A stretch of DNA of 64,000 nucleotides from Streptomyces sp. NBC_01351 (GCF_036237315.1 NZ_CP108356.1:4841501-4905500); one strand, 5' to 3'. Positions 34,889-44,200 are shown, counted from the first letter of the stretch. Notes: generated by a model from the letters alone, not told the origin. Numbers and translations are program-made.

Positions 34889-35665
34889 TCAGCGCAGCCT
34901 GAACTCCGTGCCCGGTCGCCGGGATCCGAACAGCTCCGCCTGCCGTTCCGGCGTCAGGTTTCCCAGCGAGATGAGCGCCGGGGCGTGGGAGAGGGCCTGC
35001 TGGAGCGCGGACTGCTTCGCCGACCACAGGGCCCGTACGGTGCCCTGCACGGCCTCCGTCGGGAAGCCGGCCAGGGTTTCCGCCGCCCGCAGCGCCGCCG
35101 GGAGGAGCTCCCCGGGCTCGGTCAGCTCCGAGACGAGCCCGATCTCGTACGCCCGCGCCGCCGAGAGCCGTTCGGCCGTGCCCATCAGGGACATCCGGGC
35201 GGCCTCGCCGAAGGGCATGCGCTGCGCCATGTAGACGGCCTCGTAGGCGCTGACCATCCCGTACGTGGTGTGCGGGTCGAAGAACGTCGCCGACGAGGAC
35301 GCGATGAGGAACTCCGACTCGCCCAGCAGGTAGAAGGCCCCGCCGCAAGCCATGCCGTTGACGGCGGCGACCACCGGCTTCCACAGGTCGCCCGCCTTCG
35401 GGCCGATCGCGACCAGCGGGTCGTCGATCGAGTACGGGGATGCGGGCTGCGGCACCTCGACACCGCGATCGACGCCCGTGCAGAAGGCGGCCGTACCGGC
35501 GCCCGTCAGCACCACCGCCCGTACGTCCTCGGCGAAGCGGAACTCCCGCCACACCTCCGTCAGTTCGGCGGCCGTCTCCAGGTCGATGGCATTGTGCCTG
35601 CGTTCCCGGTCCAGGGTGACGACCGCGACCCCGGTGGCCTTGTCGCGCTCCACCCGCAGCGTCAT
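34889..35665 (-). CDS. Enoyl-CoA hydratase/isomerase family protein, 258 aa
   Basis: Crotonase fold: VVTLDRERRHNAIDLETAAEL, GAGTAAFCTGVDRG (oxyanion hole), NGMACGGAFYLLGESEFLIAS and MGTAERLSAARAYEIGLV. The expected second catalytic Glu region reads PFGEAARMSLMG. Last gene of a coupled trio with DUF35 and thiolase-like proteins (its ATG overlaps the DUF35 stop). In the trio it would supply the hydration step before C-C cleavage. An operator copy lies at the head of the trio (37353-37367). Confidence 0.85.
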   Translation of the reverse strand: MTLRVERDKATGVAVVTLDRERRHNAIDLETAAELTEVWREFRFAEDVRAVVLTGAGTAAFCTGVDRGVEVPQPASPYSIDDPLVAIGPKAGDLWKPVVAAVNGMACGGAFYLLGESEFLIASSSATFFDPHTTYGMVSAYEAVYMAQRMPFGEAARMSLMGTAERLSAARAYEIGLVSELTEPGELLPAALRAAETLAGFPTEAVQGTVRALWSAKQSALQQALSHAPALISLGNLTPERQAELFGSRRPGTEFRLR

Positions 35666-36135
35666 GCCTTCTCCAGGATCCAGCGCGGCACGGCCACCCC
35701 GCCGATCGCCGTGAAGGCCACCTGGACCCGCGCGCCGATGCGCAGCCTGGCCGGGTCCACCGAGTCGAGCGGGGCGTCGGCGGAGGTCACCAGGTTCCCG
35801 GCGAGCCGGATGCGCGGGGCTTCGGCGAGCTCCACGAGGATCACGTTGTACGGGGCCTGCGCCGCGTACGCGGGCAGCAGCGGCGGGTGCGGCCGTACGT
35901 AGGACCAGATCCGGCCCCGGCCGCTCATCAGGCGCCACTCGCTGTCGAAGGACCGGCAGTGCGGGCAGCAGGGGCGGGGCGGGAAGCGGAGCTCTCCGCA
36001 TGCGGTGCAGGCCTGGACGCGGAGTTCGCCCTTGGCGGTGTACTCCCAGAAGGGTGCGCCGTCCTCGTCGGGGACGGGCAGGAGCAGGCCGTCCGCGGGC
36101 GTGGGGGCGGCGGGTGCGGGTACGGATGTGGTCAT
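35662..36135 (-). CDS. Zn-ribbon OB-fold (DUF35) acyl-CoA-binding protein, 157 aa
   Basis: Zinc ribbon CTACGELRFPPRPCCPHC (two CxxC pairs), then an OB fold with IWSYVRPHPPLLPAYAAQ and YNVILVELAEAPRIRLAGN. The N-terminal 15 residues are Pro/Ala-rich. It lies seven bases after the thiolase-like gene 36143-37294 and overlaps the enoyl-CoA hydratase start. This is the standard partner arrangement of a two-subunit acyl-CoA hydratase/aldolase or thiolase, where DUF35 closes the active site on the CoA thioester. Confidence 0.85.
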   Translation of the reverse strand: MTTSVPAPAAPTPADGLLLPVPDEDGAPFWEYTAKGELRVQACTACGELRFPPRPCCPHCRSFDSEWRLMSGRGRIWSYVRPHPPLLPAYAAQAPYNVILVELAEAPRIRLAGNLVTSADAPLDSVDPARLRIGARVQVAFTAIGGVAVPRWILEKA

Positions 36136-36142
36136 GGCCGGC

Positions 36143-37294
36143 TCAGCTCCTCAGCAGGATCGCGGACGTGGGGACACCCTCGCCCGCCGTCACCAGGCAG
36201 GTCGCGGCGTCGGGCACCTGGGCGGTGGAGACGCCGCGCAGCTGCTTGACGCCCTCGTTGATCAGGTTGAAGCCGTGTACGTAGGCCTCCGAGAGGCCGC
36301 CGCCCCCGGTGTTGATGGGCAGCCGGCCGCCGATCTCCAGGGCCCCGCCCTCGGTGAAGGCGGCGCCCTCGCCGCGCCCGCAGAAGCCGTAGCCCTCCAG
36401 GGAGAGGGGGATCAGCGGGGTGAAGGCGTCGTAGATCTGGGCGACGTCCACGTCCTGAGGGCCGAAGTCGGCCTGCTTCCACAGGTGTCGGGCGGCCGTC
36501 CAGGCGGGGCCGGTCAGCGGGTCCTCGTTCCAGTAGTTGACCATGCCGTGGTGCTGCGAGGGCAGGCCCTGGGCGGCGGAGTGCACGTAGACGGGCTTCT
36601 GCCGGCAGTCCCGGGCCCGCTCGGCGGAGACGATCACGCAGGCGAGGGCGCCGTCGGTCTCCAGGCAGTTGTCGAAGAGGCAGAGCGGCTCGCTGATCAT
36701 GCGGGCGGTCATGTACATCTCGCGGGTCAGCGGGCGCTCGTACATCATCGCGGCCGGGTTCTCGTTGGCCCGGTTGCGGCAGGCCATCGCCACGTTGAAG
36801 AGGTGCTCGCGGGTGGCCCCGTACTCGTGCATGTAGCGGCGGGCCAGCATGCCGATCTCGTCGGCGGGGCGCAGCAGCCCGAAGGGGCGGGTCCACTGGC
36901 CGGGGGTGGGCAGCTGGACGGCGGTGTTCTTCCAGGGCCGGGGGCCCGAGCCGCGTTTGCGGGAGCGCCAGGCGACGCCGACGGTGGCCTGGCCGGTGGC
37001 GACGGCGGCGGCGAGGTGGCCGACGGTGGCGCAGGAGCCGCCGCCGCCGTAGCCGATCTTGGAGAAGAAGGTGACGTCGCCGGCGCCGATGGACTTGGCG
37101 ACCTCGACCTCGTCGGTCTCCTCCATGGTGAAGGAGGAGAAGGCGTCGACCTCGGAGGGGTCGATGCCCGCGTCGTCGAGGGCCGCGAGGATGGCCCGGC
37201 AGGCCAGTTCCTTCTCGGTTTGCGGCAGTTGTTTGGCAAAGGCGGTCTGCCCGATGCCGACTATCGCCGTAGCGTCCTTGAGCGTTGCCGCCAT
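36143..37294 (-). CDS. Thiolase-like lipid-transfer protein with intact Cys, 383 aa
   Basis: Thiolase fold with Cys88 in GGGGSCATVGHL, the nucleophile position, and the late motifs VAQIYDAFTPLIPLSLEGYGFC and INTGGGGLSEAY-VHGFN. Thus, unlike the paralogue at 24597, it could do Claisen-type thiolysis. ATG 37294 sits five bases from GGAGG; GTG 37300 is too close to that site. It heads the operon thiolase-like/DUF35/enoyl-CoA hydratase and is divergent from the FadD gene, with one operator between them. Confidence 0.85.
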   Translation of the reverse strand: MAATLKDATAIVGIGQTAFAKQLPQTEKELACRAILAALDDAGIDPSEVDAFSSFTMEETDEVEVAKSIGAGDVTFFSKIGYGGGGSCATVGHLAAAVATGQATVGVAWRSRKRGSGPRPWKNTAVQLPTPGQWTRPFGLLRPADEIGMLARRYMHEYGATREHLFNVAMACRNRANENPAAMMYERPLTREMYMTARMISEPLCLFDNCLETDGALACVIVSAERARDCRQKPVYVHSAAQGLPSQHHGMVNYWNEDPLTGPAWTAARHLWKQADFGPQDVDVAQIYDAFTPLIPLSLEGYGFCGRGEGAAFTEGGALEIGGRLPINTGGGGLSEAYVHGFNLINEGVKQLRGVSTAQVPDAATCLVTAGEGVPTSAILLRS

Positions 37295-37352
37295 CGCCAC
37301 CTCCGGGGTGAGGGGTGCACCAGTACTGACAGCGGCGAAGGCTACAGCTAAT

Positions 37353-37367
37353 CTGACGGATAGTCAG
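37353..37367. promoter_or_regulatory. Catabolic regulon operator, copy 8 (CTGACGGATAGTCAG)
   Basis: Eleven of 12 arm positions match. It lies between the divergent thiolase-like and acyl-CoA synthetase genes, 28 bases before the latter's ATG and 58 bases before the former's, so it may control both. Confidence 0.75.
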
Positions 37368-37395
37368 CTACTGGGTTCGCGGGAGGGTGACACGC

Positions 37396-39066
37396 ATGGG
37401 CGACGACGGGCGCGACGACGGGCGGCAGGGCGCGATCGAGGGCCGGCGCGAGGACGTACGCGAAGGCGTACGCGCAGACCTGCGCTGGGGCAGCATCGCC
37501 GGGCTCGTCCGGGCGGCAGCCGTACGCTACGCGGACCGCGAGGCCGTCGTCGACGGCCGCGTCAGGATCGACTACGCCCAGCTCGGCGAGCGCGTCGAAC
37601 GCGCCGCGGCCGCCTGCATGGCCGCCGGGGTCGAGCCCGGCGACCGGGTCGCCGTCTGGGCCCCCAACACCCTGGAGTGGATCGTCTCCGCGCTCGGCGC
37701 CGTCTCGGCCGGCGCGGTGCTCGTCCCGCTCAACACCCGTTTCAAGGGCGCGGAAGCGGCGTACGTACTGCGGAGCAGCCGCGCGAAGCTGCTGTTCGTC
37801 ACCGGCACCTTCCTCGGCACCTCCTACGTCGCCTCGCTGCGCCGCGCCGCCGCCGAGGGCCCCGGCGACGGTCCGCTGCCCGGGCTGCCGCACCTGGAGC
37901 AGGTCGTGGTCCTCGCCGAGGACGCCCCCGAGTCCTTCCGCACCTGGAAGGACTTCCTCGCCGGCGGGGACCCGGTGACGCCCGAGGCCGTCCGCGAGCG
38001 CGCGGAAGCGATCCGGCCCGACGCGCCCTCCGACATCATCTTCACCTCGGGCACCACCGGCAGCCCCAAGGGCGCCGTCATCACCCACGCCCAGACCCTG
38101 CGCTGCTACGAGGTGTGGAGCGAGCTCGCCGGACTGCGCGAGGGCGACCGCTACCTGATCGTGAACCCCTTCTTCCACACCTTCGGCTACAAGGCGGGGA
38201 TCATCGCCTGCCTGATGCGCGGCGCCACGATGGTCCCGCAGCCCGTCTTCAACGTGGACACCGTCCTCGCCAATGTCGCCGCCGAGCGGATCTCCGTACT
38301 CCCCGGGCCGCCCACCCTCCACCAGTCGCTCCTCGACCACCCGCAGCGCGACCACCACGACCTCTCCGCGCTGCGCCTGGTCGTCACCGGCGCGGCCGTG
38401 GTCCCGCTCCGGCTCGTCGAACGGCTCCGCAGCGAACTGCGCATCGCCACCGTGCTGACCGCCTACGGCCTCTCCGAGGCCGGCGGCATCGTCACCATGT
38501 GCAGGCAGGGGGACCCGGCGCAGGTCATCGCCGAGACCTCGGGGCGGGCCATCCCCGACACCGAGGTGACGATCGCGGACTCCGACGGGAACCCGCAGCC
38601 GGTCGGCCGGGTCGGCGAGATCCTCGTCCGCGGGTACAACGTCATGCAGGGCTACTTCGAGGACCCCGAGGAGACCGCGAAGACGATCGACCCACAGGGC
38701 TGGCTGCACACCGGCGACGTCGGCTTCAAGGACGCGGACGGCAACCTGCGCATCACCGACCGGATCAAGGACATGTTCATCGTCGGCGGCTTCAACGCCT
38801 ACCCCGCCGAGATAGAACAGCTCATCGGCCTCCACCCGGACATCGCGGACGTCGCCGTCGTCGGCGTCCCCGACCCGCGCCTCGGCGAGGTCGGCAAGGC
38901 GTACGCCGTGCGGCGCCCCGGCTCCACCCTCACCGCCGACGACCTGATCGCCTGGTCGAGGCGGGAGATGGCCAACTACAAGGTGCCGCGCACGGTGGAG
39001 TTCGTCGGCGAGCTGCCGCGCAACGCGAGCGGCAAGGTCCTCAAGCGCGAGCTCCGCGAGCGTTAG
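37396..39066 (+). CDS. FadD3-like acyl-CoA synthetase (AMP-forming), 556 aa
   Basis: ANL superfamily: P-loop IIFTSGTTGSPKGAV, YGLSEAGGIVTMC, the hinge GWLHTGDVGFKDADGNLRITDRIKDMF and C-terminal NASGKVLKREL with catalytic Lys. Compared with long-chain FadD it is short and resembles FadD3, which activates the two-ring HIP intermediate of steroid degradation. It converts a carboxylic acid to acyl-CoA with ATP. ATG 37396 follows GGGAGGG; GTG 37387 is an alternative. The last four bases overlap the convergent methyltransferase gene. Confidence 0.85.
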   Translation: MGDDGRDDGRQGAIEGRREDVREGVRADLRWGSIAGLVRAAAVRYADREAVVDGRVRIDYAQLGERVERAAAACMAAGVEPGDRVAVWAPNTLEWIVSALGAVSAGAVLVPLNTRFKGAEAAYVLRSSRAKLLFVTGTFLGTSYVASLRRAAAEGPGDGPLPGLPHLEQVVVLAEDAPESFRTWKDFLAGGDPVTPEAVRERAEAIRPDAPSDIIFTSGTTGSPKGAVITHAQTLRCYEVWSELAGLREGDRYLIVNPFFHTFGYKAGIIACLMRGATMVPQPVFNVDTVLANVAAERISVLPGPPTLHQSLLDHPQRDHHDLSALRLVVTGAAVVPLRLVERLRSELRIATVLTAYGLSEAGGIVTMCRQGDPAQVIAETSGRAIPDTEVTIADSDGNPQPVGRVGEILVRGYNVMQGYFEDPEETAKTIDPQGWLHTGDVGFKDADGNLRITDRIKDMFIVGGFNAYPAEIEQLIGLHPDIADVAVVGVPDPRLGEVGKAYAVRRPGSTLTADDLIAWSRREMANYKVPRTVEFVGELPRNASGKVLKRELRER

Positions 39067-39833
39067 GGCGCGAGCGGGCGGCGGGCCAGGACGAGTCGCC
39101 AGCGCGGCGCCCCGCCGTCCTGCCGCCCGAACTGCTCCAGCGGCACCGTCTCCACCGTGAAGCCGGCCGCCCGCAGGTCCTCCCGGACCCCGCTCAGCGG
39201 GAAGGTCCGGTAGTACATCACGAAGGGCGGCCGCCACACCGCGTTGCGCACCCGCATCGCCGCGTCGAAGCCCGCCACCGCCCACCACAGCGGTGAGCTC
39301 GGCGGGATCGGCGCGCCGATCGGGAAGGCGAAGAGCCCGCCGGGGCGCAGCGCGCGGTGCACCCCGGAGAAGAGGGCGGGCCGCTCCGCCGGCAGGAAGT
39401 GCCCGAAGGCGCCGAAGCTGACGGCCAGGTCGTAGAAGTCCCCGAGCGCGTCCGGCAGCTCCCGCGCGTCGGCCCGTACGAAGTCCACGCGCGCGGCGCC
39501 GTCCCGGTCGCCGGCCACGGCCCGGCCCTCGGCCCCGTGGGTCCGCTCGGCCTCGGCCAGCATGCCCGCGCTGAGGTCCACGCCGGTGACCCGCTCCCGG
39601 CACAGCCGCCGCAGCATGCCGATCGCGGCGCCCGTACCGCAGCAGACGTCCAGCCCGGCCCCGAAGGAACCCTCCCGCTGGGCGAGGGTCTCCTCCACGG
39701 CGTCGAGCATCCGGTCCGGGGTGCGGAACGGCGTGTGGTCGAACTTCGGCGCGAGCAGGTCGTAGCCCCGCTCGACCGAGGTGAGGGCCTGCGCGGCGAG
39801 TTCGCGGACGCTCGGCCCGTGGGAGGAGAACAT
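39063..39833 (-). CDS. Class I SAM-dependent methyltransferase, 256 aa
   Basis: SAM-binding motif I is GLDVCCGTGAAIGML, followed by GVDLSAGMLAEAER and DFVRADARELPDALGDFYDLAVSFGAFGHF. C-terminal strands PFVMYYRTFPLSG and the motif RWRLVLARRP complete the fold. The acceptor is unknown. ATG 39833 begins MFSSHGPSVREL. It converges on the FadD gene with a four-base overlap of stops and is divergent from the IclR regulator, which could control it. Confidence 0.8.
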   Translation of the reverse strand: MFSSHGPSVRELAAQALTSVERGYDLLAPKFDHTPFRTPDRMLDAVEETLAQREGSFGAGLDVCCGTGAAIGMLRRLCRERVTGVDLSAGMLAEAERTHGAEGRAVAGDRDGAARVDFVRADARELPDALGDFYDLAVSFGAFGHFLPAERPALFSGVHRALRPGGLFAFPIGAPIPPSSPLWWAVAGFDAAMRVRNAVWRPPFVMYYRTFPLSGVREDLRAAGFTVETVPLEQFGRQDGGAPRWRLVLARRPLAP

Positions 39834-39932
39834 CGTCCCCAGCGTAATGATCGCGGGGCCCTTGGCGGGGATCCCGGGACTTTCGGCCTTTCTCAAAACG
39901 GGCATCTCGTGACGTACGGTGAACTGGACACT

Positions 39933-40679
39933 GTGCCGATCGTGGGGAACCGAGTGGTGGGAGCGACAGACACCGGCAGCGCGCTGGAGAAGACCCTGCG
40001 GATCCTGGAGGTCGTCGGCGCCCCCGGCGGGCCGCACCGGCTCGCCGAGTTGGCGGCCGGCTCCGGGGTCGCCAAGTCCAGTGCCTACCGGATCCTCTCC
40101 TCGCTGGTCGAGCAGGGTTACGCCGTCACCGACGGCAGCGGCGGCTACGGCATCGGCCTGCGGCTGCGCTCGCTGTCCGCGCAGGTGGCCACCGACCGCA
40201 CCGAGGGCATCGTGGAGCTGCTGGAGTTCCTCCGGAGGAGCACCGGCCAGGCCGTGCACCTCGCTCTGCTCGACGGCGACGCGCTCACCTGCATCCGCAC
40301 GATGGAGAGCGGTCTGCCCTTCCGGACGGGCTCGCGCACCGGCGTGCGGATGGCGGTGCGTTCCACCGCCATCGGCAGGGCCGTGCTCGCGCACCTGCCG
40401 CCGCAGCGGGCCGAGGCCCTCGTCGGAGCCGCCGAGCGGGAGCGGCTCACCGCCGAGCTGGACGACGTACGGGCCCGGGGCTACGCGGTGGACGACGGCG
40501 GGCACGAGCCGGCCGTGCGCTGCCTCGGTACGCCCGTCTTCGACCGCGAGGGCCGCCCGGTGGGCGGGCTCGGCCTGGCCGGCGCCACGTCCGTGACCAC
40601 GCGGGAGGAACTGGAGCGGCTCGCACCGGCCCTGCTGGAGGCCGCGCGCGGAGTGGAGCGACTGCTCCAGCGCGGCTGA
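39933..40679 (+). CDS. IclR family transcriptional regulator, 248 aa
   Basis: Winged HTH: ALEKTLRILEVVGAPGGPHRLAELAAGSGVAKSSAYRILSSLVEQGYAVTD, then the IclR effector domain with the usual FRTGSRTGVRMAVRSTAIGRAVLAHLPP and VRARGYAVDDGGHEPAVRCLGTPVFD. These proteins bind aromatic or small-acid ligands and control nearby catabolic genes. Several GTG codons could start it (39909, 39933, 39942, 39954, 39957); 39933 puts 12 residues before the first helix. It converges on the AfsS gene with a terminator between. Confidence 0.85.
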   Translation: MPIVGNRVVGATDTGSALEKTLRILEVVGAPGGPHRLAELAAGSGVAKSSAYRILSSLVEQGYAVTDGSGGYGIGLRLRSLSAQVATDRTEGIVELLEFLRRSTGQAVHLALLDGDALTCIRTMESGLPFRTGSRTGVRMAVRSTAIGRAVLAHLPPQRAEALVGAAERERLTAELDDVRARGYAVDDGGHEPAVRCLGTPVFDREGRPVGGLGLAGATSVTTREELERLAPALLEAARGVERLLQRG

Positions 40680-40713
40680 CCGCTGCCTCCGGACGCGGAC
40701 GCAAAAATACGGC

Positions 40714-40748
40714 GGCTGCGATGGCTCCCCCTCCGGGCCATCGCAGCC
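40714..40748. terminator. Perfect 12-bp stem terminator, bidirectional
   Basis: Arms GGCTGCGATGGC (40714-40725) and GCCATCGCAGCC (40737-40748) with an 11-base loop, placed between the convergent iclR-type and afsS genes. Confidence 0.8.
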
Positions 40749-40750
40749 CC

Positions 40751-40820
40751 CGTCCCCCGTACCCCCGTACCCCCCCGTCGGGCCCCCAGTACCCCCGTAC
40801 CCCCCGTGGGTCCCCCGTGG
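40751..40820. repeat. Degenerate CCCCCGTAC repeat run
   Basis: Imperfect repeats of CCCCCGTAC between the terminator and the end of the afsS gene. Very C-rich on the plus strand. No gene seen. Confidence 0.7.
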
Positions 40821-40848
40821 TTCGGTGCCGCCGGTACCGCTGCCGCTA

Positions 40849-41058
40849 CTAGGGCAGGGTGCCGGTCGCGTGGTTGTCGAGCGTCACGATCTCCTCGTCC
40901 GCCGCGGCCGCGGCCGCCGCAGCGGCAGCGTCCGGTGTCACGGTGAGCGGTTCGCCCGTGGCGTGGTTGTCGAGCGGCTTGATCTCGATGCCCGTGGCGT
41001 GGTTGTCGAACGGCTTGATGTCGCCGTCGCCCGGCAGGATGTTCTCGTTCGTCGTCAT
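40849..41058 (-). CDS. afsS: AfsS-like small repeat protein (sigma factor-like), 69 aa
   Basis: Three copies of DNHATG at residues 18-23, 30-35 and 61-66 (contexts KPFDNHATG, KPLDNHATG, VTLDNHATG), with a ten-Ala stretch (44-53) before the last. AfsS of S. coelicolor is a 63-residue protein with three TxDNHMPxxP repeats, encoded just downstream of afsR as here. It links AfsR to activation of antibiotic pathway genes by an unknown mechanism. In this copy, HAT replaces HMP, so it is a divergent family member. ATG 41058 follows AGGAG. A hairpin with 13-base arms lies 26 bases upstream and 11-nt direct repeats about 120 bases upstream. Confidence 0.85.
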   Translation of the reverse strand: MTTNENILPGDGDIKPFDNHATGIEIKPLDNHATGEPLTVTPDAAAAAAAAAADEEIVTLDNHATGTLP

Positions 41059-41083
41059 CGCGCACTCCTGATGGTGGGTCGGA

Positions 41084-41119
41084 CCCGTTCGGCGATTCCC
41101 CCGCGGATCGCCGAACGGG
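41084..41119 (-). promoter_or_regulatory. Perfect 13-bp-arm inverted repeat upstream of afsS
   Basis: Arms CCCGTTCGGCGAT (41084-41096) and ATCGCCGAACGGG (41107-41119) with a ten-base spacer. It would fall in the afsS leader RNA if transcription begins near 41156, giving a stable hairpin just before the ribosome site; it could instead be a protein operator. Confidence 0.7.
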
Positions 41120-41162
41120 TTGTCCTGCCGACCCGTGTGTCCCCCGACGCGACGAGTCGATG

Positions 41163-41211
41163 CACTTACGATGACCCGAGGCGATAAACGAACGATGAAC
41201 GTCTCGTTCAC
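41163..41211 (-). promoter_or_regulatory. 11-nt direct repeats and candidate -10 for afsS (SARP/PhoP-type)
   Basis: Read on the minus strand, the 11-mers GTGAACGAGAC, GTTCATCGTTC and GTTTATCGCCT follow each other at 41211-41201, 41200-41190 and 41189-41179. TAAGTG at 41168-41163 could be a -10 box at a SARP-like distance from them. In S. coelicolor AfsR and PhoP bind 11-nt repeats before afsS. The match here is by pattern, not a proven site. Confidence 0.55.
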
Positions 41212-41257
41212 CGTGTGATCGCGCAGGTCAGGGCGGTTCGGGGCGACCCAAGGCGGC

Positions 41258-44200
41258 TCATGCCGCGATCTCGGCCGCCAAGAGCGCACGCACCTCGGCC
41301 AGTTCGGACGAGCCAAGCTGCGCGAAGACCGCCTCCGCGTCCCGCCAGCAGACCCGCGCCCGGTCCCGCTGCCCCAGCCGCCGCAGTGCCCGCCCGAGGA
41401 CCATCAGGACGCACGCCCGGCGCCACTCGCCACCCATCACGCGCAGCGCGACGGCCTGTTCGGCGTGCGCCGCCGCCAGCGTGGCCCGCCCGGCCGACAG
41501 GTGTACCTCCGCCAGCCTGAAGTGGGTGATGCCCTCCCACAGGGGCTGGCGGTTGTCGTGGAACAGGGCCAGGGCGTCGGTCAGTTGGGCCAGGGCCTCC
41601 GTGGTCAGCCCGGCCTGGGTGAGGGCGATGCCCAGCGCGTAGCGGCCGTTGGCCAGGCGCAGGGTGAGGCCCATCCGGTCGTAGATGGCGATGCCCTGCT
41701 GGGCGAGGTCGATGGCGCTGGTGAGCCGGCCGAGCTCCACGTGGATCCGGGAGAGGTTGCACAGGGCGCTGGCCTCGCCGACGTAGTTGGCGTCGGCGCG
41801 GAAGTTCGCGATGGCCTCCAGCAGGTAGCGCTCGCCGTCGCTGTAGCGACCCTCGTAGAGGGCGATGATCCCGCGGTCGTTGGGCGCCCAGCAGCTGGGC
41901 AGCGGGTCTCCGGCCTCCCGGGCCAGGGCCGTGGCCTGGCGGGCCTCGTCGTCGGCCTCGGCGAAACGGCCCGCGACGAGGTGGACGTTGGTGAGGGTGG
42001 TGCGGGCCCGGCCCTCGGCGTACGGGTCCTTCGCGGCCTGGGCGGCGTCGCGCAGGGCGAGGGCGGCCGACTCGTACTGCTTGGAGTTGGCCCCGGACTC
42101 GGCCAGGTCCTTCGCCGCCCACAGCAGGTCCACGGCCCGGCGCAGCACCGGTGTCTCGCCGCCCCGTACGGAGGCCTGCCGTACGCACGCCAGCAGCGGG
42201 TCGGCCTCGGAGTACAGCCAGTCCAGGGCCGCGCGCGAGTCGGCGAAGTCCAGCCCGGGGTAGTGGGTGTCGGAGAGGTGGGCGGGGAGCCGGTCGCCGG
42301 GGCGTTCCAGGGCGTAGACCCGGGAGGCGGTGGCCAGGTAGAAGTCCAGCAGCCGGTCCAGGGTTGCCTCGCGCCCGCTGGGGGGCTGCTCGTCGCGTTC
42401 CGCACACGCACGCGCGTAGAGCCGTACGAGGTCGTGGAAGCGGTAGCGGCCGGGAGCGGCGGATTCGAGGAGGGAGCAGTCGACCAGGGCCTCCAGGAGG
42501 TCCTCGGTGTCGTGCTCGGGGAGGTCGAGCGCGGCGGCCGCGGCGGCGAGGGAGATATCGGGGCCGTCGGCCAGGCCGAGGAGGCGGAAGGCACGCTGCT
42601 GGGCCGGCTCCAGCTGGCCGTAGCCGAGCTCGAAGGTGGCTTTGACGGCGAGGTCGCCCGCCTGGAGCTCGTCGAGGCGGCGGCGTTCGTCGGCGAGTTT
42701 CGCGGCGAGGACGGAGACGGTCCAGGTGCGGCGGGCGGCGAGGCGGGAGGCGGCGATGCGGATGGCGAGCGGCAGGAAGCCGCAGGCGCCGACCACGTCG
42801 AGGGCGGCCTGGCGTTCGGCGCGCACGCGTTCCTCGCCGACGATCCGGGTGAACAGCTGGAGGGCCTCCTCGGGGCTCATCACGTCGAGGTCGACGAGAT
42901 GGGCCCCGGCGAGGCCCGCCATGCGGACCCGGCTCGTGACGAGGGTGGCGCAGCCGGCGGTGCCGGGCAGCAGCGGCCGAACCTGGGCGGCGTCGCGGGC
43001 GTTGTCGAGCAGCACCAGGATCCGGCGGCCGTCGAGGGCGGAACGGTAGAGCGCGGACCGCTCGGCGGCGGAGTCGGGGATGGCGGTGTCGGGGGTGCCG
43101 AGGGCGCGCAGGAAGGAGCCGAGGACGGCTACGGGCTCGGCGGGGCGCGGTTCGGTGCCCTGGAGGTCGACGTAGAGCTGTCCGTCGGGGAAGTGCCGGC
43201 GGGCGGCGTGCGCGACGTGCACGGCGAGGGTGGTCTTGCCGACGCCGCCGATGCCGGCGAGCGCGGAGACGGCCATGACCTGGCCGCGCGCGCCGTCGGC
43301 CAGGACGGCGCCGAGCTCCTCGACGAAGCCGGCGCGGCCCGTGAAGTCGGCGACGGTCGCGGGCAGTTGGGCGGGCCGTACGAGGGCCGGGGCGGCGGCC
43401 GGCGCCGGGTCCTCGGCGCGCGCCAGGTCGGCGTCGGCGTTCAGGATGCGCTGCTGGAGGGCGGCCAGTTCGGGGCGCGGGTCGACGCCGAGCTCGTCGG
43501 CGAGGAGGCGGCGGGTGTCGGCGTACACGGCGAGGGCCTCGGCCTGCCGGCCGCTGCGGTAGAGGGCGAGCATCAGCAGCTCGCGGAGGCGTTCGCGCAG
43601 CGGGTGGGCGGCCGTGAGGGCGGTCAACTCGGAGACGGCCTCGGCGTGGTGGCCGACCTCCAGGTCGAGGTCGAGCCGGGTCTCCAGCAGCTGGAGGCGC
43701 CATTCGGCGAGCCGGATCCGCTCGGTCTCCGCATGCGGGCCGGGGACTCCGGCGAGGGGTTCGCCGTCCCACAGGTCGAGTGCCCGGGCCAGCAGCGTAC
43801 GGGCGAGGGCGCGGTCGCCGGCTTCGCGGGCCGCCTCGGCGTCGTCGGCGAGGCTGCGGGCCACGCCGAGGTCGAGGGTGGCGGCGGAGCGCAGGCGGAT
43901 GGCGTACCCGCCGGACTCGGAGACGAGCAGCCCGGGGTCGAGGACCTTGCGCAGCCGGGAGGCGTACGTCCGTATGGTGGCGAGGGCCTGCTGCGGCGGG
44001 TCCTCGCCCCAGATGGCGTCGATGAGCTCGGGCGCGGTGGCGGTGCGGCCGCCGCGCAGCAGCAGCGCGGCGAGCAGGGCGCGCTGCTGGGGAGTGCCGG
44101 AGGGCAGGTTCTCGGACCCACGCCAGGCCCGGATGGGCCCGAGCACGGCGAACCGCGCCCCGCCTGCGGCGCTCGTGGCGGTTTCGGTTTCCGGTCCGGT

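Noticed and set aside
40751..40820. C-rich repeats as a possible CRISPR or attachment site
   Set aside because: Units are short, degenerate and without spacers; no cas or integrase gene nearby.
40849..41058. Idea that the DNHATG protein is a multi-core RiPP precursor
   Set aside because: Position directly after afsR and the AfsS repeat plan explain it better; no lanthionine, ATP-grasp or radical-SAM maturase gene in the window.
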